DNA of 64,000 nucleotides from Pseudolachnospira sp051055405 (GCF_051055405.1 NZ_CP167068.1:124001-188000); one strand, 5' to 3'; counted from the first letter of the stretch, positions 16,731 to 25,030 are shown. Numbers and translations: made by a program. The notes: generated from the letters alone by a model not told the origin.

Positions 16731-16773
16731 AAAGCTTCCGTGGAGCCGGTGACCCGGTTTCACGGGAGCTTTT
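16731..16773 (+). terminator. Hairpin after the aldehyde oxidoreductase gene
   Basis: AAAGCTTCCGTG (16731-16742) pairs with CACGGGAGCTTTT (16761-16773), followed by only a short T-run and then CCCAC. It is probably a leaky terminator that lowers expression of the accessory genes below that of the enzyme. A small GATTGCGAAGCAATC hairpin precedes it at 16681-16695. Confidence 0.55.
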
Positions 16774-16779
16774 CCCACA

Positions 16780-16826
16780 TTTTGATTCTATCGGAAATTC
16801 CGGAGGAATTTTCAATAGAATCAAAA
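16780..16826. repeat. Strong inverted repeat before the flavin/Fe-S gene
   Basis: TTTTGATTCTAT (16780-16791) and ATAGAATCAAAA (16815-16826) are exact complements; between them GGAAATTCC and GGAATTTTC add an inner stem. It ends 26 bases before the next start codon, so it could protect or control that mRNA. Confidence 0.6.
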
Positions 16827-16851
16827 GCGCTCCGCTAAGGATGGAGGATGT

Positions 16852-19113
16852 ATGAGCTTTTTAAACGACTTTGAGCAAATTCTGTCGGTGGAATGCCGGC
16901 AGAATGAGCCGCCGTTTTGTACGGCGGAATGTCCGTTTCGCCTTGATGTAAAGGATTTGATGAAAAAGATTCAAAAGGGGCGGTTCAATGCGGCTTTCCG
17001 TACTTTCCAGAATACCGTTGGTTTTCCGGGGATTGTGGCCGCAGCTTGTCCGCACCCGTGCGAGGGAGCTTGTTTACGCGCCCAAAAGGATGGAAGCCTT
17101 CATCTGCATCAGCTGGAACAGGCGATGCTTTGCTACGCGACCCGGAAAAAGCCAAATGCTTATAATATGCCAAGCAAGGGAAAGAGGATCGCGGTGATCG
17201 GCGGAGGAATCAGCGGTTTAGCTTGTACGCTGTCTCTCTGCCATAAAAAATATGAAGTGACTGTGTTTGAAAAAAGCGGCAGGATAGGGGGACATCTCTG
17301 GGATGTCCTGGATTCGGAGATTTTTCTTGCCGATATAAAAGAGCAATTTCAATTTGAAAATTATACTTTGGAAAGCGAAAGGGAAATTCAGTCGCTGGAA
17401 GAAGTTTCAGATTTTGACGCCGTCTATGTGGCCACTGGAAAGGGTGGGGAGGACTTCGGCCTCGGCCTCAGTGGAAGCGGCGCCTATGCTTCGAATCAAA
17501 AGGGCGTCTTTTTGGGCGGCTCCTTGATCGGGGCGGATACGATGCAGGCGATTGCGGATGGCCTGGAAGCGTCCCATGCCATCGAATGGTATATCAAAAC
17601 CGGAGGAATGAATTCTCCGGAAGCTCCCAAGGGGACGGGCCTTCGTCTGGATTCTTCGCGGCTTTCCGAGATGCCGGAAGTGATTCCCGCGGATGGTGAA
17701 GGTTATACGGAGGAAGAGGCAGCAAAAGAGGCGGCGCGGTGCGCTTTGTGCTCTTGCGACGCTTGCATGCGGGAATGCGATTTGATGCGGCTGTTTGAAA
17801 AAACGCCCCGTAGAATTTACGAAGAAGTTTATATTACCATCCATCCGGGAACCTTATCCCGTGACGGGACATGGGCGACCCGATTGATTTCCACCTGCAA
17901 TCAGTGCGGTCTTTGCAAGGCGGCCTGCCCGCAGAAGATTGACATCGGGAAATTTTTCCAGCAAAGCCACCAGGCGATGGTGAAAAAAGGCGCGATGCCC
18001 TGGGCGTTCCACGATTATTTCCTGCGGGATATGGAATTTTCCAATGGGGAAGCTTCTTTGTTAAAAAGAGCCCCCGGATGGGAAGGAAATCCGTCCTATG
18101 TATTTTTCCCTGGCTGTCAGATGGGGGCGTCGGACCCGGCTTATGTAAAGGAAAGCTACCGATATCTCCTATCCAAGAAACCGGATATGGCTCTGTGGCT
18201 CCGGTGCTGCGGCGCGCCTGCCGACTGGGGCGGGCAGGAGGAGCGCCATCAGGCGGAAATCGCGGAGATCAAGAGGCAGTGGGAAACCATGGGGAAACCG
18301 GAAGTGATTTTTGGCTGTCCGACCTGCCGTCAGATGTTTTCCCAGTATTTGCCGGAAATTCCTGGAAGCTTTCTGTATGAACGGATGGCGGAATGGGGAA
18401 TCGATGCGCCGAGGCCTGCGGCTGGAACCTGTTCTGTTTTTGACCCCTGCGCGAGCCGGGATTTCCCAAAGCTGCAGGAAAGCGTGCGGAAGCTGACAGA
18501 GCAGATGGAGATTCCGCTGGAACCTTTGTCCCATGAAGGCGAGCTGGCTCAGTGCTGCAGCTATGGCGGGAATACTTCGGTGGCGGCGTCTCTTTATTCC
18601 AGAGAAGTGGCGAGAGACCGCCTTTCGGAAAAGGAAAATCCATATATTGCCTATTGCGTCAATTGCCGGGATACCTTTGCGTCCCAGAGAAAGCCGGTCT
18701 ACCATCTGCTGGACTTGTTGTTTGGATTGAACGATGCGGGGCGGGTTCCTCCGACTTTGACCAAGCGGTGGGAAAACCGAAGGGCGTTGAAACGTGAGCT
18801 GCTTCAGGAATACTGGCAGGAAGAGACGGAAAAGAGGGAAGAGATGAACTTAGTGATCGGCGAAGAGCTGAAGAGGAAGCTTTCCAAGGATATGATTCTG
18901 GAAGGCGATATGGCCGAGGTGATTTCCTGGTGTGAGGAGACGGGCCGGAAGATGAAAGATCCGGAGACAGGTCACTTTGTCGGCCATAAGAAAATACAGA
19001 ATATGACCTTCTGGGCAGAATATCTGCCGGTGGAGGACGGCTATGAGTTATTCGGGGGCTATGCCCACCGGATGTGCCTGGAGGATGATGTAAAATGTCA
19101 GAACGAAAAATAA
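16852..19113 (+). CDS. Pyridine nucleotide-disulfide oxidoreductase with Fe-S clusters and HdrB-like CCG domains
   Basis: A 753-residue electron-transfer fusion. Residues 15-74 hold Cys groups (Cys15, 23, 27, 66, 70, 74) like the Fe-S segment of the glutamate synthase small subunit. Residues 110-240 contain the nucleotide-binding IAVIGGGISGLA. Cysteines at 297-309 and the ferredoxin motif CNQCGLCKAACP (349-359) give more clusters. The C-terminal half resembles heterodisulfide reductase HdrB, with FFPGCQMG, RCCGAPADWGG and a second QCCSYGG. It probably carries electrons between NAD(P)H, Fe-S centres and the aldehyde oxidoreductase or a thiol partner. It overlaps the next gene by 19 bases. Confidence 0.85.
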   Translation: MSFLNDFEQILSVECRQNEPPFCTAECPFRLDVKDLMKKIQKGRFNAAFRTFQNTVGFPGIVAAACPHPCEGACLRAQKDGSLHLHQLEQAMLCYATRKKPNAYNMPSKGKRIAVIGGGISGLACTLSLCHKKYEVTVFEKSGRIGGHLWDVLDSEIFLADIKEQFQFENYTLESEREIQSLEEVSDFDAVYVATGKGGEDFGLGLSGSGAYASNQKGVFLGGSLIGADTMQAIADGLEASHAIEWYIKTGGMNSPEAPKGTGLRLDSSRLSEMPEVIPADGEGYTEEEAAKEAARCALCSCDACMRECDLMRLFEKTPRRIYEEVYITIHPGTLSRDGTWATRLISTCNQCGLCKAACPQKIDIGKFFQQSHQAMVKKGAMPWAFHDYFLRDMEFSNGEASLLKRAPGWEGNPSYVFFPGCQMGASDPAYVKESYRYLLSKKPDMALWLRCCGAPADWGGQEERHQAEIAEIKRQWETMGKPEVIFGCPTCRQMFSQYLPEIPGSFLYERMAEWGIDAPRPAAGTCSVFDPCASRDFPKLQESVRKLTEQMEIPLEPLSHEGELAQCCSYGGNTSVAASLYSREVARDRLSEKENPYIAYCVNCRDTFASQRKPVYHLLDLLFGLNDAGRVPPTLTKRWENRRALKRELLQEYWQEETEKREEMNLVIGEELKRKLSKDMILEGDMAEVISWCEETGRKMKDPETGHFVGHKKIQNMTFWAEYLPVEDGYELFGGYAHRMCLEDDVKCQNEK

Positions 19114-19286
19114 TCTGCTGCCGGTGTAACCGGGAATTAGAACCGGCCCAAACTTTCTTTCGCTATCTGGGGCACACGTTTCATACGGATATCCTGCGCT
19201 GTCCGGAGTGCGGTGAAGTTTATATTCCGGAGGAATTGGTAAAGGGCCGCATGGCCGAAGTGGAGCAGGAGTTGGAAGATAAATGA
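19095..19286 (+). CDS. Small zinc-ribbon/redox protein, DVU_1557-like
   Basis: A 63-residue protein with two Cys pairs: CCRCNRE near the N-terminus and LRCPECGEVYIPEELV in the middle, with HTFHTD between them. This looks like a small zinc-ribbon or rubredoxin-like fold. It overlaps the gene before by 19 bases and the radical SAM gene after by 4 bases, so it is translationally coupled. I recall a matching small redox family (DVU_1557) in the Desulfovibrio cluster. The partner is probably the radical SAM protein or the aldehyde oxidoreductase. Confidence 0.75.
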   Translation: MSERKIICCRCNRELEPAQTFFRYLGHTFHTDILRCPECGEVYIPEELVKGRMAEVEQELEDK

Positions 19287-20611
19287 TGGATATTGTGAGA
19301 AGAACTAGAAGCGTGTGTCCGGTTTGCTTACGGCAGCTTCCGGCGCAGAAGGTGCGCAGGGGCGGTGCGGTTTACTTGGAGCGGGAATGCCCGGAGCATG
19401 GCAAGTTTTCTTCGGTGGTTTGGCGGGATCAGGAAGATCTTGCGGAATGGATTGGCGATGTGCCGGAAATCAAAGAAGGTGAGAATCCGAACTGCCCGTC
19501 CGGCTGTGGACTTTGTCCGGATCACAAGAGAGATACCTGCTGCGTGCTGCTGGAGATTACGGATCGCTGTAATCTGAACTGCCGCCATTGTTTTGCGGAT
19601 AACCATCAAGGAACGGACCCTTCTTTGGAACAGGTAAAAGCCTGGCTTCGGGATTTGACCGTGCCGGGAAAGACACTGGTGCAGCTTTCCGGGGGCGAGC
19701 CGACAGTACGGGACGATCTGCCGGAAATCGTCGCATACGCCAAGGAAGCAGGCTGCAAATACGTGCAGTTAAACAGCAATGGATTGCGTCTTGCTGAGGA
19801 TGAGGATTTTACGAGACGTCTGGCGGAGGCTGGGCTTTCCTTTGTGTTCCTGCAGTTTGACGGGACCGGAGATAAGGTATGGCAGAAGCTTCGCGGGCGG
19901 CCGCTGATGGAGCTAAAAGAACAGGCGATTGCCAATTGCAGCAAATACCATGTGGGCGTGACCTTGGTGCCGACCCTGGTGCCGGGAGTGAATATTCAGG
20001 AAATTGGGGATATTTTAAAATTTGCGGTGAAGCAGTCTCCGGCCGTCCGTGGCGTCCATTTTCAGCCGGTCAGCTATATGGGGAAGATGCCGGAGCTGCC
20101 GAGGGATGAAGATCGGTTTACGCTGGATCAGCTGATTGCAGAGATCGGAAAGCAAGCGGGGAAACTTCTTTCTACGGAGAGCCTTGCCCCTTCGGCCTGC
20201 GATCACCCGCTCTGTGGTTTCCATGGGGATTTTGTGGTGATGCCAGATCGGACGCTGATGCCTTTGACTAAGCGGGGCGTGGCCCAGGGGGAATGCTGCT
20301 GCGGCGTAAATACCGTGGACCCCGCGGAGAAAAACCGGGAATTCGTTGGACGGCGCTGGGAGCGGCGGGACGAGCCAGAGGAAGAAGCGGCTGGGAGCTG
20401 TTGCTGCTGCTGCGATACCGGAAGTCTCAGTATGGAAGGCTTTCTGGCAAGAGCCAAGAGCCACGGCTTTACGATCACGGCCATGGCATTTCAGGATGCT
20501 GGGAATTTGGATGTTGAGCGGCTGCGCCAGTGCAGTCTCCATGTATATAAAGATGGGAAGCATGTTCCCTTCTGCGCGTATTATTTAACTCCGTTTGGAG
20601 GAAAAGAATGA
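19283..20611 (+). CDS. trsS: Radical SAM protein of the TrsS type, with a run of five cysteines
   Basis: The [4Fe-4S]/SAM motif CNLNCRHC (Cys96, 100, 103) follows an N-terminal CPVC and HCPSGCGLCPDH-like cysteine region. The glycine motif SGGEP is at 136-140. The C-terminal part has CCC at 338-340 and five consecutive Cys at 373-377 (GSCCCCCDTG). Related proteins, called TrsS in family databases as I recall, sometimes have selenocysteine in this region; here every position is a normal Cys codon. It is thought to act in maturation of the linked molybdenum enzyme, but the reaction is not known to me. It starts inside the stop region of the small redox gene. Confidence 0.82.
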   Translation: MMDIVRRTRSVCPVCLRQLPAQKVRRGGAVYLERECPEHGKFSSVVWRDQEDLAEWIGDVPEIKEGENPNCPSGCGLCPDHKRDTCCVLLEITDRCNLNCRHCFADNHQGTDPSLEQVKAWLRDLTVPGKTLVQLSGGEPTVRDDLPEIVAYAKEAGCKYVQLNSNGLRLAEDEDFTRRLAEAGLSFVFLQFDGTGDKVWQKLRGRPLMELKEQAIANCSKYHVGVTLVPTLVPGVNIQEIGDILKFAVKQSPAVRGVHFQPVSYMGKMPELPRDEDRFTLDQLIAEIGKQAGKLLSTESLAPSACDHPLCGFHGDFVVMPDRTLMPLTKRGVAQGECCCGVNTVDPAEKNREFVGRRWERRDEPEEEAAGSCCCCCDTGSLSMEGFLARAKSHGFTITAMAFQDAGNLDVERLRQCSLHVYKDGKHVPFCAYYLTPFGGKE

Positions 20612-21237
20612 AAAGGGATACCTGTCTCGGGCCGGTTTGCCGGCCCGGAGGATTTTCTTTGACGGAAAAGATGTTGACTTTTGCCGGATTTCCGGAAGGC
20701 GCAAAGCTGGCGGATCTGGGATGCGGCCAGGGCGCGACATTGGCATATTTGGCGGAACATACGTCCTTTGAAGCTGTTGGCGTGGAACAAGAGGAATCAT
20801 TTTGCGACGGGCAGAGAATCCTGCGGGCGGATGCGGCCCGCCTTCCCTTTGAGGCGGAAACGTTGGATGGCGTGCTGTTGGAATGCAGCCTTTCGCGGAT
20901 GGAAGCCCCAGAAGAAGTGTTGGCGGAATGCTTTCGCGTTTTAAAAAATCGGGGAGCTGTCTGCATCAGCGATATGATCAGCAATGGGGAAGAGCAGAAA
21001 CTGACTGGGGTGCTGGGACGGCTGGAACGCCGGGAATCCCAGGAAGAGCGGTTTCTGGCGGCTGGATTTCAGATAGAGAATTTCTGGGATGCGTCTCGGG
21101 AACTGCGGGAATTTTGGGGACAGCTTTTGTTTGATGGCAGGGCCTGCGAGCTTCCAGCCCTTTTGGGCGCGGACCGGGCCATGTTAAAGCGGGCTCGCTG
21201 CGGCTATGGTTTGTGGATTTTGCGAAAAGACATCTGA
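20608..21237 (+). CDS. Class I SAM-dependent methyltransferase (DVU_1556/TrsM-like)
   Basis: A 209-residue protein with the SAM-binding motif LADLGCGQGATLAYL near residue 34, the acidic VGVEQEE strand and a degenerate later part (LDGVLLECSLSRM). The N-terminal TCLGPVCRPGG adds cysteines. The start codon overlaps the stop of the radical SAM gene (ATGA), so the two are co-translated. A methyltransferase at this place is also part of the related Desulfovibrio set, where I recall the name TrsM. The substrate is unknown; a cofactor or protein thiol is possible. Confidence 0.8.
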   Translation: MKRDTCLGPVCRPGGFSLTEKMLTFAGFPEGAKLADLGCGQGATLAYLAEHTSFEAVGVEQEESFCDGQRILRADAARLPFEAETLDGVLLECSLSRMEAPEEVLAECFRVLKNRGAVCISDMISNGEEQKLTGVLGRLERRESQEERFLAAGFQIENFWDASRELREFWGQLLFDGRACELPALLGADRAMLKRARCGYGLWILRKDI

Positions 21238-21268
21238 ATTTATGCCGGGAGAGCATAGGAGAGGCAGA

Positions 21269-22483
21269 ATGGGAATGAACGCGGGAGAAAATCCGGTCAC
21301 TTCTTGGCTGCGCAGGCAAACGGGACTGGGAGAGAAACTGAATCCGGATAGCCTTCTCGCGTGGCAGAGGGAGCAGGTAAAGAACATCCGGGAGTATGCC
21401 GGAAGCCATTGCCGCTTCTACGAAAAAGAAAGAACCTTTACCACCCCGGAGGAGGTACGAAGGGAGCCGGAGGCCCTCCTCTGCGTGCCTCCCAAGGAGA
21501 TTGCAAGGATTATTACGCTTCGCACTTCCGGAAGTCAGGGAATTGCCAAGAGGATATTTTTCACGGCCGAGGATTTGGAAGCGACGGCGGACTTTTTTAC
21601 GCCGGGTATGATGCTTTTGACAAAGCCAGGCCAAAATGTCGTGGTTTTTATGGAGGGAGCTGGGGAATTTACCATCGGCGGTTTGCTGAAAAAAGCGCTG
21701 AAAAGGAACGACGTGGGGTGTTTGGTCCACGGGCTGATTCGGGATTTTGACGCCGCGGGAAAAGCGGCGGAAGGCGCTGATTGTCTGGTGGGAATCCCAG
21801 GGCAATTGCTTCATCTGGCCCGATTAAGGCCGGATCTTCATCCAAAGACCGTCCTGCTTTCCGGAGATTATGTGCCGGAGAGCGTATGCCGCAAGTTGCG
21901 GTCGGCCTGGGGGACGGAGGTCTTTCATCATTGGGGGATGACGGAGACCGGCTATGGCGGCGGCGTGGAATGCGGCGCGCACACCGGAAGCCATCTGCGG
22001 CACGGAGACTTGTTTTTGGAGATCATAGATCCAGAGAGCGAAGAACCGGTGGATGCCGGCGTCTATGGGGAGATTGTACTGACGACTTTTGCCCGGAGAG
22101 GAATGCCTTTGATTCGGTATCGAACCGGCGATATCGGAAGGCTGTTGGCCGAGCCGTGCGGCTGTGGGGATCCGCTTTTGCGATTGGACAAAGTGATGGG
22201 CCGGAAAGAAAATTTGATTTTTCTCCCGGATGGCGGAGTCGTTTCCATTCATCTGTTGGATGAGGCTGTATTTGCCTGCGCTGGTGTTCGGGATTTTTCG
22301 GTTCGGATGACGCCGGAAAAGGAGTTTTTCTTCCGTGTGGCGGGAGAAACAGCGGATTTGGATGAGATAAGAGGGGTTCTTGCAAAGCAATTTCCAGAGC
22401 TTTCTTTTCAGTTGGAACGGGCGGCGGAACTGCCTTTCCTCGGAAATGGGAAGCGGAATATACAAAGAATAGATGGGAGATAA
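21269..22483 (+). CDS. AMP-dependent ligase, phenylacetate-CoA ligase-like (DVU_1553-like)
   Basis: An adenylate-forming enzyme of 404 residues, expected to activate a carboxylate with ATP. The ATP-binding loop reads LRTSGSQGIAKR, followed by FHHWGMTETGYGGG (the A5 motif) and YRTGDIGRL (the A7/A8 hinge). ATG 21269 is placed five bases after AGGAGAGG; the longer frame from 21206 overlaps the methyltransferase. Since the linked oxidoreductase should produce a carboxylic acid from an aldehyde, the ligase could activate that acid, or it may activate a group during cofactor maturation. Both ideas are inference. Confidence 0.85.
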   Translation: MGMNAGENPVTSWLRRQTGLGEKLNPDSLLAWQREQVKNIREYAGSHCRFYEKERTFTTPEEVRREPEALLCVPPKEIARIITLRTSGSQGIAKRIFFTAEDLEATADFFTPGMMLLTKPGQNVVVFMEGAGEFTIGGLLKKALKRNDVGCLVHGLIRDFDAAGKAAEGADCLVGIPGQLLHLARLRPDLHPKTVLLSGDYVPESVCRKLRSAWGTEVFHHWGMTETGYGGGVECGAHTGSHLRHGDLFLEIIDPESEEPVDAGVYGEIVLTTFARRGMPLIRYRTGDIGRLLAEPCGCGDPLLRLDKVMGRKENLIFLPDGGVVSIHLLDEAVFACAGVRDFSVRMTPEKEFFFRVAGETADLDEIRGVLAKQFPELSFQLERAAELPFLGNGKRNIQRIDGR

Positions 22484-22488
22484 GAACA

Positions 22489-22860
22489 ATGAAAATCGCG
22501 GTGACCTGTGAGAATATGGAGATCAATGGCTTGGTGCCAAAAACCTTTCGGGACAGTGAATTTTTGATGATTATCGACGCGGACAAGAATCAGATTTTTA
22601 AGATTTACGGCAAACAGGATCCGGATAATATGGTATTTGCCAAAAAGGTACTGGAACATGACTGCGAGGCGATTATCTGCGGTCCCATGGAGAAGGAACC
22701 TTTTGAGTTGTTGGCAGACGCCGGAGTGACGCGCTATAATGGCAGCGGCCGGAAAGTGCAGAAAGCCTATGATTATATGGTGCGTTACCAGCTTCCCTGG
22801 ATTGACGAGTACATCGGAGGTCCCGGAAAGGGCGGACATTCCCATGGGGAGGAACAGTAA
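22489..22860 (+). CDS. NifX/NifB-type iron-molybdenum cofactor binding domain protein
   Basis: A 123-residue single-domain protein of the dinitrogenase iron-molybdenum cofactor family (MKIAVTCENMEINGLVPKTF start, AKKVLEHDCEAIICGPME, GVTRYNGSGRKVQKA). The usual NifX length is about 110-150. The C-terminus has a His-containing GGHSHGEEQ end that may bind metal. It closes the cluster, five bases after the ligase gene. No nitrogenase genes are present, so a role in handling molybdenum or the molybdenum cofactor is more likely. Confidence 0.82.
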   Translation: MKIAVTCENMEINGLVPKTFRDSEFLMIIDADKNQIFKIYGKQDPDNMVFAKKVLEHDCEAIICGPMEKEPFELLADAGVTRYNGSGRKVQKAYDYMVRYQLPWIDEYIGGPGKGGHSHGEEQ

Positions 22861-22921
22861 CAGCCTGCATTTGTCAACAAAAGGCAGATGAGGCAGGAAA
22901 AGAAGCGGCAAGGAGCGGTCA

Positions 22922-23818
22922 ATGACAATTTATCAGTGGACGGTATTTTTGGCGGTAGCGGAACAAAAAAGTTTTGTCCGGGCCGCCCAGGCGTTAAATG
23001 TGACTCAGTCGGCGGTCAGTCATATTATCTCGAAAATGGAGGAAGAGTATGGATATCCTTTTTTTGTCCGCAATAAAAATAATGTGGAGCTGACTTCCAG
23101 CGGAAGAATCATGATGCCGTATGTGAGAAATCTTCTGGCATGCAGCGACTCCCTGGAACAGACGGCGGCTGGATTAAAGAACGTTAGCCGGGGCGAAGTG
23201 AAAATCGCTGCCTTCAATAGTGCGACGGTTCTCTGGATTCCGCCGATTTTAAAGCGATTCCGTGAGAAATATGCAGATATCCGGGTTTCTGTCATTCAAA
23301 GCGGAGACTGGCGAATTCGAAGGATGGTGGAGGCGGGAGAAGCGGATCTGGCTTTTCTTCCGAAGGATATTGCGGAGAAGGAACAGTTTATCCCTCTTCA
23401 TAATACGCCGATGGTGTGTCTGGCTCCGAAGGATTTTCATCCAAAAAACGGAGAGAGCGTAACGCCGGAAGATCTGAAAGATGTGCCGCTGATCTTACAG
23501 TCTGAGGGATATGACACGGAGATGAAGCAGTATATTGAAGAGAATAAGCTTTCCGTACAGTCCAACTATCGAATTGAAGTGGACGATACCTGCCATGCGT
23601 TTGTGGAGCAGGGGCTGGGATGCTGTATCGCGTCGCTGATGACAGCCCGCTGCAATCCCCGCGACGTTAATATTTGGCCTCTTTTGCCAAGGCACAATCG
23701 TACGATCGGCCTGGTGACGGTGTACCCGGATTATATTTCGCCGGCTACGGAATTGTTAAAAAAGGAAATTCTATCTTATATGAAGGAGAATGGATTGATC
23801 AACGTAGAGGAGAGTTAG
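22922..23818 (+). CDS. LysR-family transcriptional regulator
   Basis: A 298-residue regulator. The N-terminal HTH (residues 1-60) reads VAEQKSFVRAAQALNVTQSAVSHIISKME, and residues 90-290 form the ligand-binding domain (EVKIAAFNSATVLWIPPILKRFREKY). It follows the molybdenum cluster on the same strand after a 61-base gap and ends at a terminator. Unlike many LysR regulators it is not divergent from its likely targets. It may control the preceding cluster; the ligand is unknown. Confidence 0.9.
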   Translation: MTIYQWTVFLAVAEQKSFVRAAQALNVTQSAVSHIISKMEEEYGYPFFVRNKNNVELTSSGRIMMPYVRNLLACSDSLEQTAAGLKNVSRGEVKIAAFNSATVLWIPPILKRFREKYADIRVSVIQSGDWRIRRMVEAGEADLAFLPKDIAEKEQFIPLHNTPMVCLAPKDFHPKNGESVTPEDLKDVPLILQSEGYDTEMKQYIEENKLSVQSNYRIEVDDTCHAFVEQGLGCCIASLMTARCNPRDVNIWPLLPRHNRTIGLVTVYPDYISPATELLKKEILSYMKENGLINVEES

Positions 23819-23846
23819 GCTCCTCTGCCAGTATCAGAGAAACATA

Positions 23847-23895
23847 GAAAAAACGCATCCTCGGACCACGCTTGGTTTCGGGATGCGTTCTTTAT
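23847..23895. terminator. Bidirectional terminator between convergent regulators
   Basis: AACGCATCC (23852-23860) pairs with GGATGCGTT (23881-23889). On the plus strand CTTTATTTTAT follows; on the minus strand the stem is followed by a run of T. It serves both the LysR gene and the GntR gene. Confidence 0.75.
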
Positions 23896-23900
23896 TTTAT

Positions 23901-23979
23901 CAAGATTTAGGCACGAAAGGGCTTCTCGTAAAAAATATCCCGATACTTTTTACGAGAAACTTTTTGGTACCTAATCTTG
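23901..23979. repeat. Two-stage inverted repeat next to the gntR stop
   Basis: Outer arms CAAGATTTAGGCAC (23901-23914) and GGTACCTAATCTTG (23966-23979) enclose inner arms TCTCGTAAAAAATAT (23924-23938) and ATACTTTTTACGAGA (23943-23957). Each stage has about one mismatch or bulge. It is too large for a simple terminator and could be a small mobile or dispersed element. Confidence 0.5.
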
Positions 23980-23992
23980 CTCAGGAACTCCG

Positions 23993-24718
23993 TTAAAGCT
24001 GATAGTCGAATTCAATTTTGATCTTATCGCCCCGGAATACAATCTTCGTGTACTCAAAAGCCTGGTTGGCGGTGGTGCGGTTGGTTTCCTTTAAGAGAAG
24101 CAGCGGATAGCCCTCCGGAATGTGAAAAAGTTCAGCCTCGCTGGCGGAGGCTGAAACGGATTCCAGAGTTTCGTGAACTTCATTTGCCGTCAGATCATAC
24201 TTTTGACTTAAAACATGACACAATTGTTCCTGCTCGATATCCTGCTCGCAAAGCGATTCGCAAAGACTTCGGGGAATATAGGATTCGTGAATGCTGACTG
24301 GTTCGCCATTGGCGTAACGGAGACGCCGAATATGATAGACCTCCACAGCATCCGGTATACCAAGTATGGCGGCGACATGTTTTCCTGCCTGCATGATACT
24401 CCACTCAATAATTTTTGTCTCGATCAAATATCCTTGCTTTTCCAGCTGTTCTCGAATACCTACATAGGCAGGCGATTTGGCGGAAATTTTTGGAGTGGCG
24501 ACAAATGTCCCCTTCCCCTGAACTCGGTATAGGAGTCCTTCGTTTACAAGAGACGTAATAACTGACCGGACGGTCATACGGCTAATTCCATACAGTCTGC
24601 TCAACTGATTTTCAGACGGAATCAGCTGTTGGGGTTTCCAGTCTCCGTTTAAAATGTGGAGGCGAAGGATGTCATCCAGTTGTATGTATAATGGCGTCGA
24701 GCTATTTTTGTCTAACAT
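23993..24718 (-). CDS. GntR-family regulator with UTRA ligand-binding domain
   Basis: A 241-residue regulator of the HutC/FrlR type. The winged HTH (residues 8-75) contains IPSENQLSRLYGISRMTVRSVI and YRVQGKGTFVA, and the UTRA domain (about 95-235) has VYHIRRLRYANGEPVSIHESYIP. It is transcribed away from the catabolic operon at 25031. Boxes of the form GTnTAnAC, typical for this subfamily, overlap both divergent promoters, so it probably represses itself and the operon until an effector binds. UTRA regulators usually sense sugars, sugar phosphates or amino-acid-like compounds. Confidence 0.92.
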   Translation of the reverse strand: MLDKNSSTPLYIQLDDILRLHILNGDWKPQQLIPSENQLSRLYGISRMTVRSVITSLVNEGLLYRVQGKGTFVATPKISAKSPAYVGIREQLEKQGYLIETKIIEWSIMQAGKHVAAILGIPDAVEVYHIRRLRYANGEPVSIHESYIPRSLCESLCEQDIEQEQLCHVLSQKYDLTANEVHETLESVSASASEAELFHIPEGYPLLLLKETNRTTANQAFEYTKIVFRGDKIKIEFDYQL

Positions 24719-24807
24719 ATTGTTCCCTCCCTCCGAAAAAATACGTGTCTCTTTCCTTTCGGATCAAGGAAAGCTCCGACGTTTCGCGTTGAAAATATTT
24801 CAGGATA

Positions 24808-24836
24808 AGTATAAACAAAATGACTTTTTTTGTCAA
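24808..24836 (-). promoter_or_regulatory. gntR promoter with overlapping operator
   Basis: On the minus strand TTGACA (24836-24831) and TATACT (24813-24808) are 17 bases apart. The box GTATAAAC at 24809-24816 (GTTTATAC on the minus strand) overlaps the -10 element and fits GT-N-TA-N-AC. The rest of the 24719-25030 gap is AT-rich. Confidence 0.7.
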
Positions 24837-24939
24837 ATAATGCGCGATGATCTTTACTTATCATACTATACCTCACGTTTTTCTTTTTTTCTTTTGTAAA
24901 TGAAAATATTGCAGATTCGAAAAGTAAAAAAGGTTTTGC

Positions 24940-24980
24940 TTGACACCTATATGCCTATATGATATTATACACGTATATAC
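24940..24980 (+). promoter_or_regulatory. Promoter and GntR-type operator of the catabolic operon
   Basis: TTGACA (24940-24945) and TATTAT (24963-24968) are 17 bases apart; the spacer is nearly filled by a tandem CCTATATG repeat (24946-24961). The perfect palindrome GTATATAC (24973-24980) covers the likely transcription start and fits the GT-N-TA-N-AC operator form of the HutC subfamily. Confidence 0.7.
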
Positions 24981-25030
24981 AAGATATGACAATATAAAAT
25001 TGAAGTATATTTTAGGCGGAGGGTTATGAA

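Noticed and set aside
14793..16778. Minus-strand open frame of 661 codons
   Set aside because: It is antisense to the well-supported aldehyde oxidoreductase gene; its composition is that of a shadow frame.
20399..20413. Selenocysteine in the TrsS-like protein
   Set aside because: All five codons are TGT or TGC; no in-frame TGA or insertion hairpin is present.
22489..22860. Nitrogen fixation gene
   Set aside because: Only a NifX-type domain is present; no nitrogenase structural or assembly genes are in the window.
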